DNA from: Pseudomonadota bacterium
GTDB taxonomy: Bacteria > Pseudomonadota > Alphaproteobacteria > Acetobacterales > Acetobacteraceae
NCBI GenBank assembly: GCA_021851785.1
Contig: JAJZBV010000001.1
Coordinates: 186,001-250,000, forward strand
Length of the DNA stretch: 64,000 nucleotides
Direction of reading: 5' to 3'
Shown here: positions 1-8,717 of the stretch, one piece after another
Numbering within the stretch: the first letter of the stretch is position 1
How the letters are laid out: every line of letters starts with the position of its first letter
The notes under the pieces: model-generated
Told to the model about the DNA's origin: nothing
Seen by the model: the letters and a program-made list of their open reading frames with translations, nothing else
Database searches by the model: none
Position numbers and translations under genes: made by a program

Positions 1-486
1 CGGCGCGCGCGCGATGCGAAGGCGCCTGGCATCGGCGGCCTCCTCGGAGGAGACGGTGAAATAGATGTCGGTGACGCGCCCGCCGAGCCATTCCAGCGCC
101 AAGGCGAGGCCGCGGCGCCAGAGCGGCCCCGGCTGGTTGAACAGAAACCCGTGGCAGGTATAGGCGATGCGTGGCACGCCGGCGAGGCGGGCGGCAAACC
201 GCGCGAGGAGGCCGCTGATCGGCATATGGCCATGCACGAGATCGGGTTTTTCCGCCCGCAGCAGGGCAAAAAGCGCCCGAAACGCCCGCCATTGCGCGGC
301 CGGGGAGAGGCTGCGCGCCATCGGCACGGCAAGGATGCGAAACCCCTCGGCCCGCGCGTCGGCGAGATGCGGCCCCTCGGCGCAGACGCCGATCACCTCG
401 TGCCCGGCGTCACGCATGGCCCGCATCAACGGCATCACGAAATGCCAGAGGGCGTAGTCGACACTGGTGATTTCGATGATTTTCAC
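1..486 (-). CDS. Glycosyltransferase family 4, N-terminal part (runs off the window)
   Basis: Only the first 162 codons are present; the 3' end lies before base 1. The translation begins VKIIEITSVDYALWHFVMPL and continues with a hydrophobic beta strand and a 'GHEVIGVCAEGP' segment. It then has 'PDLVHGHMPISGLLARFAARLAGVPRIAYTCHG' style motifs, the typical N-terminal GT-B Rossmann half of family 4 transferases (cell-wall, capsule or exopolysaccharide sugars, nucleotide-sugar donor, cytoplasmic membrane face). The donor-binding C-terminal half is not visible, so the substrate cannot be named. The start is a GTG lying inside a short tandem repeat (480-527), and no other start is in frame nearby. 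It is read away from queC. Confidence 0.8.
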   Translation of the reverse strand, partial: MKIIEITSVDYALWHFVMPLMRAMRDAGHEVIGVCAEGPHLADARAEGFRILAVPMARSLSPAAQWRAFRALFALLRAEKPDLVHGHMPISGLLARFAARLAGVPRIAYTCHGFLFNQPGPLWRRGLALALEWLGGRVTDIYFTVSSEEAADARRLRIARAP

Positions 487-527
487 GTGCCGGGATTTTC
501 ACGCGCCGGGATTTTCACGCGCCGAGC
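480..527. repeat. Three tandem 16-bp units at a translation start
   Basis: The unit TTTTCACGCGCCGGGA occurs three times head to tail (480-495, 496-511, 512-527), with one change in the first unit and two in the last. The GTG start of the leftward glycosyltransferase is created by the first copy. The array fills the space between that gene and the end of queC. Confidence 0.85.
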
Positions 528-532
528 GAAAC

Positions 533-1234
533 TCAGCCGCCGCGAAAGGCGCGATAGCCGGCTTCGCGCAATACGCAGGCGGGACAGGTGCCGCAGCCAT
601 GACCCCAGTCATGCCGCGCGCCGCGCGCGCCGAGATAGCAGGTATGCGTCTCCTCGATGATCAGCGCGACCAGCGCCTCGCCGCCGAGATCCTTGGCGAG
701 ATGCCAGCTCTCCGCTTTGGAGAGCCACATCAGCGGGGTTTCGAGCACGAAGCGCCGCGCCATGCCGAGATTGAGCGCCACTTGCATGGCCTTGATCGTG
801 TCGTCACGGCAATCGGGATAGCCGGAATAATCGGTCTCGCACATGCCGCCGATGAGGCGGCGAAGATCGCGGCGGGCGGCGAGCGCGGCGGCGAGCGTGA
901 GAAAGAGAAGATTGCGGCCGGGGACGAAGGTGTTGGGAAGCCCGTCGGCGCCGAGCGCGATCGCGGCGTTCCCGGTCAGCGCGGTCTCGCCGACCGCCGC
1001 CATCGCCGGCCCGAGATCGATCACATGATCCGCCCCGAGCCGGCCGGGAAACCTGAGGCCCGCGAGTTTTTCCCGGATCACCGGCCGGCAGGCGAGTTCC
1101 ACCGCATGACGCTGGCCATAGCGGAAGCCGATGGTTTCGACATGCGGATGGCGCGCCAGCGCGAGCGCGAGACAGATCGTCGAATCCTGCCCGCCCGAGA
1201 ACAGCACCAGCGCGTGATCGGCGTTCGCGTTCAT
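533..1234 (-). CDS. queC: 7-cyano-7-deazaguanine synthase QueC
   Basis: Converts 7-carboxy-7-deazaguanine, ammonia and ATP to preQ0, the precursor of queuosine in tRNA. The PP-loop ATPase signature SGGQDST is at residues 13-19. The C-terminal zinc-binding cysteines follow the family pattern (a Cys after 'EETHT', then [10 protein letters not shown]). The length of 233 residues is normal. I chose the ATG at 1234 because the 27 residues upstream of it look unlike the family and would overlap the diverging gene's leader. No other queuosine gene is present in the window. Confidence 0.95.
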   Translation of the reverse strand: MNANADHALVLFSGGQDSTICLALALARHPHVETIGFRYGQRHAVELACRPVIREKLAGLRFPGRLGADHVIDLGPAMAAVGETALTGNAAIALGADGLPNTFVPGRNLLFLTLAAALAARRDLRRLIGGMCETDYSGYPDCRDDTIKAMQVALNLGMARRFVLETPLMWLSKAESWHLAKDLGGEALVALIIEETHTCYLGARGARHDWGHGCGTCPACVLREAGYRAFRGG

Positions 1235-1313
1235 CGCGCCTTCATGCCGCCCTTCGATCCCGCCTGGCAATGCCCTATATCTGGTCTCGCAACCTCGGCG
1301 GCGGGAAAGCGGC

Positions 1314-2114
1314 ATGACCCTCGATTTCAGCGAAGACGAACTCCAGCGCTATTCCCGCCATATTCTCCTCGGCGAGATCGGCGCGACCGGCCAGGCGCGG
1401 CTCCGCGCGGCGAGCGTCCTGATCATCGGCGCCGGCGGCCTCGGCTCGCCGCTCTTGCTCTATCTCGCCGCCGCCGGGGTCGGGCGGATCGGCCTCATCG
1501 ATGACGACCGGGTGGAATTGTCCAATCTCCAGCGCCAGATCGCGCACGCGACGGCGCGGATCGGCATGGCCAAGACCCGCTCGGCGGCCGAGGCGGCGCG
1601 CGATCTCAACCCGCTGGTCGCCGTCGTCGAGCATGATTTCCGCCTCACCGCCGAAAACGCTCTCGCTCTGGTCGCGGGCTACGATATCGTCTGCGACGGG
1701 TCGGATAATTTCACCACCCGCTTCCTCGTCGCCGATGCCTGCGTGCTGGCGAGGCGCACGCTGGTTTCCGCCGCCGTGCTCCGTTTCGAGGGCCAGCTCG
1801 CGGTGTTCCGCCCCGATGGCCCCTGCTACCGCTGCCTCTACCCCGAACCGCCGCCGCCCGGGCTGGTGCCGAGTTGCAGCGAGGCCGGCGTCCTCGGCGC
1901 CGTCACCGGGGTGATGGGGACGTTGCAGGCGACCGAGGTTCTGAAGGAGATCACCGGCATCGGCGAAAGTCTCGCCGGGCGGCTTTTGCTGTGGGACGCG
2001 CTGGCGGCGCGGTTTCGCACCATTGCCCTGCGGCGGGATCCGGATTGCGCCCTTTGCGGCGCGCATCCGACCATCACCGCCCCGATCGCGGCGGAGGCGG
2101 TCTGTGTCGGTTAA
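1314..2114 (+). CDS. moeB: ThiF/MoeB/HesA-family adenylyltransferase
   Basis: An E1-like enzyme that adenylates the C-terminal glycine of a small sulfur carrier (MoaD for molybdopterin, ThiS for thiamine). It has a nucleotide-binding GAGGLGS at residues 39-45, a conserved '[13 protein letters not shown]' segment and '[10 protein letters not shown]'. Zinc Cys pairs are C171/C174 and C245/C248, and a Cys sits at 188 in the position of the catalytic cysteine. The length of 266 fits the MoeB-only form; there is no C-terminal rhodanese domain. MoeB and ThiF cannot be separated without a carrier gene nearby, so the symbol is provisional. It overlaps the DsrE-like gene by 11 bases, so the two are probably translated together. 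Confidence 0.88.
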   Translation: MTLDFSEDELQRYSRHILLGEIGATGQARLRAASVLIIGAGGLGSPLLLYLAAAGVGRIGLIDDDRVELSNLQRQIAHATARIGMAKTRSAAEAARDLNPLVAVVEHDFRLTAENALALVAGYDIVCDGSDNFTTRFLVADACVLARRTLVSAAVLRFEGQLAVFRPDGPCYRCLYPEPPPPGLVPSCSEAGVLGAVTGVMGTLQATEVLKEITGIGESLAGRLLLWDALAARFRTIALRRDPDCALCGAHPTITAPIAAEAVCVG

Positions 2115-2502
2115 GCCGCTGGGGCCGGCTGAACCGCTCGGGATTCTTCTGCTCGCGGGCACGCATGAGCGGGCGCATTACGCCTTCGTGCTCGCAACCG
2201 GCGCGGCGGCGCTCGGGCGCGCGGTGGTTCTGTTCGCGACCAATGACGGCTGCCATGCCTTGTGCGCCGATTGGTCGGGACTCGCGGACGCGGCGCGGGA
2301 TGCGGGGATCCAAAGCCGGGGCGTCGCCGGGCTCGCCGAATTGCGCGCGGCGGCACGCGAGCTTGGCGTGCGGCTGATCGCCTGCGAGGCCGGGCTTGCC
2401 GCCGCCGACATCGCCCCGGCGGCGTTGCTCCACGACGTCGAGATCGCCGGGGTTGCGACGTTCTTCGCCGCGATCGGCGCCGGGCAGGTGCTGACGCTCT
2501 GA
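2104..2502 (+). CDS. DsrE/DsrF-like sulfur-relay family protein
   Basis: 132 residues from a GTG start inside the end of the MoeB-like gene. The fold signature is the run LGILLLAGTHERAHYAFVLA, with alternating strands and helices and a C-terminal 'DVEIAGVATFFAAIGAGQVLTL', as in small DsrE/peroxiredoxin-like proteins that move sulfane sulfur. Cysteines are present at 'NDGCHALC' and 'LIACEAG', but I do not see the exact conserved Cys of DsrE. Coupling to a sulfur-carrier activating enzyme suggests a role in sulfur transfer; that is inference from context. Confidence 0.7.
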   Translation: MSVKPLGPAEPLGILLLAGTHERAHYAFVLATGAAALGRAVVLFATNDGCHALCADWSGLADAARDAGIQSRGVAGLAELRAAARELGVRLIACEAGLAAADIAPAALLHDVEIAGVATFFAAIGAGQVLTL

Positions 2503-2529
2503 GCGCCCCAAGCCCTACTGCCCCAGGCT

Positions 2530-2790
2530 CTACTGAAGATGCAGAAGATGCCCGACCCCGCGGATTTCCCCAGGGGTGATCAGCGCGGCGGAGGCGACGC
2601 GCACCGAATGGAGCCGGCCCTCGATGTCGCGGCGCCAGAAATCGAGAAAGCGGTGCAAAACCGGAAAGCGCGGCGCGAGATCGAGATCCTGCCAGATGAA
2701 GCTTTGCAGGACGCCGGGATGGTCCGGCATGTGGTAGAGGATTTCGGCGGTGGTCAGGCGATAGTTCCGCAACTGGCTGGATAGATTCAT
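2530..2790 (-). CDS. usg: Usg family protein
   Basis: A small 86-residue protein matching the alphaproteobacterial Usg family, first noted near the tryptophan operon; its function is unknown. The recognisable core is YRLTTAEILYHMPDHPGVLQ, followed by 'WQDLDLAPRFPVLHRFLDFWRRDIEGRLHSVRVA'. I start it at the ATG giving MNLSSQLRNY because the 34 residues before that are proline-rich and unlike the family. It converges on the DsrE-like gene and diverges from groES. Confidence 0.85.
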   Translation of the reverse strand: MNLSSQLRNYRLTTAEILYHMPDHPGVLQSFIWQDLDLAPRFPVLHRFLDFWRRDIEGRLHSVRVASAALITPGEIRGVGHLLHLQ

Positions 2791-2917
2791 GCTCGGGTCT
2801 CCGGCTGGATCTTTGGCATCCCCGCTCGCGCTCGGCACGGCGCCCGGCCCGGGCGGATCGGGCGATGGTAGCCGAACGCCGCGCCGTTTCAATAAAAAAT
2901 ATCATGAAATCATGAAC

Positions 2918-2944
2918 TTATCACTCACCCGCGGGGAGTGCTGC
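2918..2944 (+). promoter_or_regulatory. Second, upstream CIRCE-like inverted repeat
   Basis: TTATCACTC, nine bases, GAGTGCTGC. The arms match the CIRCE consensus TTAGCACTC-N9-GAGTGCTAA at 15 of 18 positions with the exact nine-base spacer. It lies 64 bases upstream of the better copy and just upstream of the -35 box. HrcA would be the expected ligand; no hrcA gene is in the window. Confidence 0.55.
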
Positions 2945-2951
2945 CATGCGC

Positions 2952-2980
2952 TTGACAGGCCAGCGCAAGTCTCCTACATC
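2952..2980 (+). promoter_or_regulatory. groESL promoter (TTGACA-17-TACATC)
   Basis: A perfect -35 box TTGACA (2952-2957) and a -10-like TACATC (2975-2980) are separated by 17 bases. Transcription would start inside the CIRCE element directly downstream, the usual arrangement for HrcA repression. Confidence 0.75.
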
Positions 2981-2981
2981 G

Positions 2982-3008
2982 CTGGCACTCTCCAAGGGGG
3001 AGTGCCAA
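2982..3008 (+). promoter_or_regulatory. CIRCE operator of groESL
   Basis: CTGGCACTC, nine bases (TCCAAGGGG), GAGTGCCAA. This is a near-perfect CIRCE inverted repeat placed at the predicted transcription start, 72 bases before the groES ATG. It is the binding site of the heat-shock repressor HrcA in many bacteria. Confidence 0.9.
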
Positions 3009-3080
3009 CACCTCCGGCTCCCGAGCGGGTGAGCCTCGCGGGTTGGCCCAAACGCAACAGAAATTTCAGGAGCGATCCGC

Positions 3081-3395
3081 ATGAAGTTCCGTCCCCTGCA
3101 CGACCGGGTCGTGGTCCGGCGGCTCAACGCCGAGGAAAAGACCGCCGGCGGCATCATCATCCCCGATACCGCCAAGGAAAAGCCGATGGAAGGCGAGATC
3201 GTCGCCGTCGGCCCCGGCGCCCGCAACGAGCGCGGCGAACTGGTGGCGCTCGATGTCAAGGCCGGCGATATCGTGCTGTTCGGCAAATGGTCGGGCACCG
3301 AGGTCAAGCTCGACGGCGAGGAGCTGCTGATCATGAAGGAGTCCGACGTGATGGGCGTGATCGAGGGCAGCACGGCCAAGAAGAAGGCCGCCTGA
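3081..3395 (+). CDS. groES: Co-chaperonin GroES
   Basis: The ten-kilodalton lid of the GroEL folding chamber, forming a cytoplasmic heptamer. It begins [20 protein letters not shown] and carries the mobile-loop segment '[23 protein letters not shown]', both hallmarks of the family. At 104 residues it is a few longer than usual, because of the C-terminal 'STAKKKAA' tail. It is first in a two-gene operon with groEL (50-base gap), behind two CIRCE elements. Confidence 0.98.
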   Translation: MKFRPLHDRVVVRRLNAEEKTAGGIIIPDTAKEKPMEGEIVAVGPGARNERGELVALDVKAGDIVLFGKWSGTEVKLDGEELLIMKESDVMGVIEGSTAKKKAA

Positions 3396-3412
3396 CACAT
3401 CCCGCCGCGTAA

Positions 3413-5083
<1,671 letters not shown>

Positions 5084-5139
5084 TCGAACCCCCGGCCCCG
5101 CCGCCATCGCGCGGCGTGGCCGGGATCGCGCGGACGCTC

Positions 5140-5168
5140 AACGGCGGACCTTCGGGTCCGCCGTTTTC
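5140..5168 (+). terminator. Intrinsic terminator of groESL
   Basis: A perfect 11-bp stem (AACGGCGGACC / GGTCCGCCGTT) is closed by the stable tetraloop TTCG and followed by a short T run. Confidence 0.9.
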
Positions 5169-5340
5169 GTTTCCGCCCGGGAAAGCCCCGCCGGCCCGGA
5201 TTTTCCCCGGCGGCAAGCGGTTGTGATTGACAAACGCGCCGGAGTCTGCGCGAGATAAGATGCGATCGCCGTTTGGCTTCTCTTGCTGCGCTTCCGTCTC
5301 CGGGTGCCTTCAAGACGTTCAACCAGCCCGATTGCCTCGC

Positions 5341-5360
5341 GCCCCGCGCTGTTGCGGGGC
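5341..5360 (+). other. Small hairpin in the leader of the first cold-shock gene
   Basis: GCCCCGC, six bases, GCGGGGC (7-bp perfect stem) ends 25 bases before the ATG. A TTGACA at 5227-5232 is upstream, but a -10 box at normal spacing is not obvious. The 5084-5385 stretch therefore holds the groEL terminator, this hairpin and a probable promoter, with no gene seen. Confidence 0.4.
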
Positions 5361-5385
5361 GGCATAGACGGAGAGTGAGAGAGAG

Positions 5386-5589
5386 ATGGCTACCGGTACT
5401 GTCAAATGGTTCAATGCCACCAAAGGCTTCGGCTTCATCGTGCCGCAGGATGGCGGCAAGGATGTTTTCGTGCATATCACTGCCGTTCAGGCGGCCGGTC
5501 TGCGCGGCCTGAACGAAGGCCAGAAGGTGACCTATGAGGTCGTGATGGAGCGCGGCAAGGCCGCGGCCACCAACCTCCGCGTCGCCTGA
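5386..5589 (+). CDS. Cold-shock domain protein (first copy)
   Basis: 67 residues, a single cold-shock OB-fold that binds single-stranded RNA and DNA. RNP1 '[12 protein letters not shown]' and RNP2 'VFVHITAV' are intact. A good purine-rich ribosome site (GGAGAGTGAGAGAG) precedes the ATG. It is paired with a second, very similar copy 227 bases downstream, each with its own leader, so the two are probably separate units. CspA-type naming would need expression data. Confidence 0.97.
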   Translation: MATGTVKWFNATKGFGFIVPQDGGKDVFVHITAVQAAGLRGLNEGQKVTYEVVMERGKAAATNLRVA

Positions 5590-5649
5590 AGCGTCTTTCG
5601 TTCGCAGCCGAGGCTGTCGTTGTCTTGTCCTCGGAACTACGGCAATCCG

Positions 5650-5687
5650 GGCGCGGCGGGTCGAACCTGCCGCGCCGGGGGCTTTTT
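5650..5687 (+). terminator. Probable terminator after the first cold-shock gene
   Basis: GGCGCGGCGGG, five bases, CCTGCCGCGCC (11-bp stem with one G-U pair), then GGGGGC and five T. Confidence 0.7.
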
Positions 5688-5725
5688 CGTCTCGCGCGCC
5701 GGCCAGGCTATGCGGCCGGCCACGC

Positions 5726-5794
5726 GACATCACCGAGCGAAAGCGGCCCATGACACCCGCCGGCTCAGAGCGTGGGCTTTCGTTCAGTGATGTC
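5726..5794 (+). promoter_or_regulatory. Long hairpin in the leader of the second cold-shock gene
   Basis: GACATCACCGAGCGAAAGC (5726-5744) and GCTTTCGTTCAGTGATGTC (5776-5794) can pair over 19 positions with one mismatch and one G-U pair, leaving a 31-base loop. The right arm ends 8 bases before the AAGGGA ribosome site of the gene at 5817. The position suits a temperature-responsive leader as in cspA-type genes, but an operator or part of a terminator is also possible. Confidence 0.55.
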
Positions 5795-5816
5795 AACGAT
5801 CTAAGGGAGCGCGTGG

Positions 5817-6020
5817 ATGCCAACAGGTACGGTGAAATGGTTCAATGCCACCAAGGGTTATGGGTTCATCATGCCCCAGGATGGCGGCAAGGATATTTTC
5901 GTGCACATCACCGCGGTGCATGAAGCCGGCCTGCAAGGGCTGAATGACGGCCAGAAACTGTCCTTCGAGATCACCACGGAGCGCGGCAAATCCGCAGCGA
6001 CCCAGCTCAAATTACTCTGA
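5817..6020 (+). CDS. Cold-shock domain protein (second copy)
   Basis: 67 residues, closely similar to the copy at 5386, with RNP1 '[12 protein letters not shown]' and RNP2 'IFVHITAV'. The single OB-fold should bind RNA as a chaperone or antiterminator in the cytoplasm. Differences concentrate in the last 25 residues (QLKLL instead of NLRVA at the end). The ribosome site AAGGGA sits 8 bases before the ATG. The upstream hairpin suggests a different control from the first copy. Confidence 0.97.
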   Translation: MPTGTVKWFNATKGYGFIMPQDGGKDIFVHITAVHEAGLQGLNDGQKLSFEITTERGKSAATQLKLL

Positions 6021-6184
6021 TCGCCGGCTCTGCTCCCCCCGCCCTGGCGGCCGGCTTGTTGCCAGCCCGCCGCATCGGCCCGTCTGAACCGATCTTCTGA
6101 TCGCACCGTGGCGAACGCCGGGGTGGATATCCTCCGACGGATCGGGCAAGGCTTTTTCGTGGAGCAGTGACCGCGAAGGAAACC

Positions 6185-6745
6185 ATGTTCGCGCCCAGGC
6201 GGGACAATGAGGGTTTGCCGATGACGAATATTGTCGAGCCAGATGCTTCCCCTGTCGTGCCTCCTCTTGCCGTGCCTCCTCTTGCCGTGCCCCCTCTTGT
6301 CGTGCCCACTCTTGTCGTGCATTGCCAGGACTGCGCGTTCTGGCTTTCCTTTGGCAAAGAGGCCGGAAGCTGCCGCCGCTTTGCCCCGCCGCCGAGCCAG
6401 CACGTCGATGATACCGGCTTCTGGCCGGAGACGCTGGCGGTCAATTCCTGCGGCGAGGGCATCGTCAAGACCGATCCCGGCGTGCCTGGAACGGTATCTT
6501 GCGGGGATTGCGCCTACTGGCATCGCCAAAACCCCGACCAGGGGGTGATTCCACTCCGGCGCACCGATCTGCCGGCGGATTGGTGGCGAGCGGCGGGGTT
6601 TTGCACCCGCCATGCGCCACGCGCGGAATATCAATCGCAATGGCGCACCGTCACCCGGGCCCATTGGCGCGCGACCCATGTCACCGATCATTGCGGTGAG
6701 GGCGCGCGGCGTGTAGCCTCCCCGCCCGGGGAAGAGCCCGGCTGA
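6185..6745 (+). CDS. Unknown protein with two four-cysteine modules (long form)
   Basis: I do not recognise a named family. The protein contains two copies of a module: C-x2-C-x2-W, then C-x-R-x-A-P (or C-x-R-H-A-P), then W-x-x-T and a final C-G-x-G. Module 1 uses C47, C50, C63 and C89; module 2 uses C106, C109, C140 and C170. Four cysteines per module suggest a bound metal (zinc or iron), which is inference. There is no signal peptide or membrane segment. The N-terminus has a VPPLA-type tandem repeat (residues about 25-44). I chose ATG 6185 for its GAAGGA ribosome site; GTG 6167 and ATG 6221 are possible. The neighbour at 6761 is a paralogue, 15 bases downstream, so they are likely one operon. 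Confidence 0.75.
   Translation: MFAPRRDNEGLPMTNIVEPDASPVVPPLAVPPLAVPPLVVPTLVVHCQDCAFWLSFGKEAGSCRRFAPPPSQHVDDTGFWPETLAVNSCGEGIVKTDPGVPGTVSCGDCAYWHRQNPDQGVIPLRRTDLPADWWRAAGFCTRHAPRAEYQSQWRTVTRAHWRATHVTDHCGEGARRVASPPGEEPG
6257..6316 (+). repeat. Four tandem 15-bp repeats within the coding region
   Basis: GTGCCTCCTCTTGCC is repeated four times in frame (6257, 6272, 6287, 6302), the last two copies with two to three changes. It encodes V-P-P-L-A/V units. The paralogue at 6761 has no such segment, so the array is a late, probably variable insertion. Confidence 0.9.
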
Positions 6746-6760
6746 CCAAGGTGTTGCGCC

Positions 6761-7180
6761 ATGTCTCTCGTCACGTGCCGGACATGCGTGTTCTGGAGAT
6801 CCTTTGGTGCCGCGGAGCCGCTGAACGGCACGTGCCGTCGCCACGCCCCCATGCCCGGCCAACACGTCGACGATACGAGCTATTGGCCGGAGACCGTGGC
6901 CGATGATGGCTGCGCCGAGGGGGTTGCGGCGGCTAAAAATCCCGAGAGTTCGGCTCCCGGGCGTTCGGCGATCGTCGCCTGCCTTGACTGTGTCTTTTGG
7001 TTCCGGCGCGGCAGCCAGCAGGGGCTGATCCCCGAGCGCCGCGGCGATCTGCCGCGCAGTTGGTGGCACGACGCCGCGTTTTGCGCCCGCAACGCCCCAA
7101 CCCCGGCAAGCAGCGTGACCCGAGCCCGCTGGCGCGCGACCCATGCCAGCGACGGTTGCGGCGATGGCCAGAGGGCCTGA
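6761..7180 (+). CDS. Unknown protein with two four-cysteine modules (short form)
   Basis: 139 residues, clearly related to the protein before it. Module 1: C6, C9, C25, C51 (with 'QHVDDTSYWPET'); module 2: C74, C77, C108, C133 (with 'RARWRATHASDGCGDG'). Each module keeps C-x2-C-x2-W, a C-x-R/x-x-A-P turn and a final Cys. The spacing between modules and the sequence 'PGQHVDDT' are shared with the upstream gene. This points to an internal duplication first and a gene duplication later. The likely role is metal or redox related; nothing in the sequence says which. The cydAB operon starts 110 bases downstream. Confidence 0.75.
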   Translation: MSLVTCRTCVFWRSFGAAEPLNGTCRRHAPMPGQHVDDTSYWPETVADDGCAEGVAAAKNPESSAPGRSAIVACLDCVFWFRRGSQQGLIPERRGDLPRSWWHDAAFCARNAPTPASSVTRARWRATHASDGCGDGQRA

Positions 7181-7290
7181 TCAAGACGGCCTGAGACCAG
7201 GGGTCATATTCCCGGCAATGGACGCGACTTTGCTTGACATTGCGGCGAGTTGGTTCACCCTCACCGGCAAGACGACTGAGGATTTGCCTG

Positions 7291-8712
7291 ATGAGCCATC
7301 TTGACGCGATCTTTCTCGCCCGTCTCCAATTTGCTTTCACCCTCGGCTTCCACATCGTCTTTCCGGCCTTCTCGATCGGGCTCGCGAGCTACCTCGCGGT
7401 GCTGGAGGGGCTTTGGCTGCGCACCGGGCGGCAGGTGTTTCTCGACCTGTTCCATTACTGGATCAAAATATTCTCCATCGGCTTCGCCATGGGCGTGGTC
7501 TCCGGGGTGGTGATGTCCTACCAGTTCGGCACCAACTGGGGCAGTTTTTCCGACAAGGCCGGCCCGGTGATCGGGCCGCTGATGGGCTATGAGGTGCTGA
7601 CCGCGTTCTTCCTCGAATCCGGCTTTCTCGGCGTCATGCTGTTCGGCATGAACCGGGTCGGGCGGGGCCTGCACTTCCTCGCCACCTGCCTCGTCGCCAT
7701 CGGCACCCTGCTCAGCGCGTTCTGGATCCTCGCGGTCAATTCCTGGATGCAGACCCCCGCCGGCTTCACGACGACACCGGATGGCCGCTTCCTGCCGGCG
7801 GATTGGTTGGCGATCATCTTCAACCCGTCCTTCCCCTATCGCTTCGTCCACATGGTGCTCGCGACCTATCTCAGCGTCGCCTTCCTGGTCGGCGCGGTCG
7901 GGGCGTGGCATCTGCTGCGCGACCGCGCCAATGAAGGGGCGCGGGTGATGTTCTCCATGGCCCTCTGGATGGCGCTTTTCGTCGCGCCGATCCAGATTTT
8001 CGCCGGCGACGCGCATGGCCTCAATACGCTCTTGCATCAGCCGGTGAAGGTCGCGGCGATGGAAGGGGACTGGGTCGATCCGACCGGCGATGAGGGTGAC
8101 TCCCTGGTGCTGTTCGCCTGGCCGGACGAACAGGCGGCGGCCAACCGCGCCGAGATCGCCATCCCGCATCTCGGCTCGCTGATCCTGACCCATAGCTGGT
8201 CGGGCGCGATCAAGGGCTTGCGTGACTGGGCGCCGGCCGAGCGGCCGCCGGTCGCGGTGGTGTTTTATGCCTTCCACATCATGGTCGCGCTCGGCTTTCT
8301 GATGGCCGGGGTCGGGCTGCTCGGCGTTTTCCTGCGCTGGCGCGGCCGGCTCTATGACGCGCCCTGGCTGCATCGGATCATGGTCGCGATGGCGCCCTCG
8401 GGATTTCTCGCCGTGCTCGCCGGCTGGACGGTGACCGAGGTCGGGCGCCAGCCCTATACCGTCTATGGCCTGCTGCGCACCGCCGATAGCGCCTCGCCGA
8501 TCGCGGCGCCGGGGGTCGCGACCTCACTGCTCGCCTTCGTCATCGTCTATTTTCTCGTCTATGGCGCCGGCATCGCCTTTCTCCTCCGCCAGATGGCGCG
8601 CCCGCCGCTGCCCGGCGAAGGCGGCGTGCCGAAATCGCCATCGCACGCCGCCGGGCTGATGCCGGGCCCGGCCGGCGCGATCGAGGATATCCCGCCCACC
8701 GCCGCGGAGTGA
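7291..8712 (+). CDS. cydA: bd-type quinol oxidase subunit I, cyanide-insensitive type
   Basis: Inner-membrane quinol:oxygen oxidoreductase subunit that carries hemes. Heme ligand His21 ('LGFHIVF') and His187 ('FVHMVLATYL') are present, as are the acidic pair E101 and E109 near the other heme pair. 'GWTVTEVGRQPYTVYGLLRT' is the conserved tail motif. At 473 residues with a short periplasmic Q-loop it fits the CioA subgroup better than E. coli CydA. I start at MSHLDAIF; the 19 residues ahead of it are not family-like. It is first in an operon with cydB and a small DUF2474 peptide. Confidence 0.95.
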   Translation: MSHLDAIFLARLQFAFTLGFHIVFPAFSIGLASYLAVLEGLWLRTGRQVFLDLFHYWIKIFSIGFAMGVVSGVVMSYQFGTNWGSFSDKAGPVIGPLMGYEVLTAFFLESGFLGVMLFGMNRVGRGLHFLATCLVAIGTLLSAFWILAVNSWMQTPAGFTTTPDGRFLPADWLAIIFNPSFPYRFVHMVLATYLSVAFLVGAVGAWHLLRDRANEGARVMFSMALWMALFVAPIQIFAGDAHGLNTLLHQPVKVAAMEGDWVDPTGDEGDSLVLFAWPDEQAAANRAEIAIPHLGSLILTHSWSGAIKGLRDWAPAERPPVAVVFYAFHIMVALGFLMAGVGLLGVFLRWRGRLYDAPWLHRIMVAMAPSGFLAVLAGWTVTEVGRQPYTVYGLLRTADSASPIAAPGVATSLLAFVIVYFLVYGAGIAFLLRQMARPPLPGEGGVPKSPSHAAGLMPGPAGAIEDIPPTAAE

Positions 8713-8717
8713 ACCCC

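Noticed and set aside
5227..5261. A promoter TTGACA...TAAGAT before the first cold-shock gene
   Set aside because: The spacer would be 23 bases, too long for a standard sigma-70 promoter.
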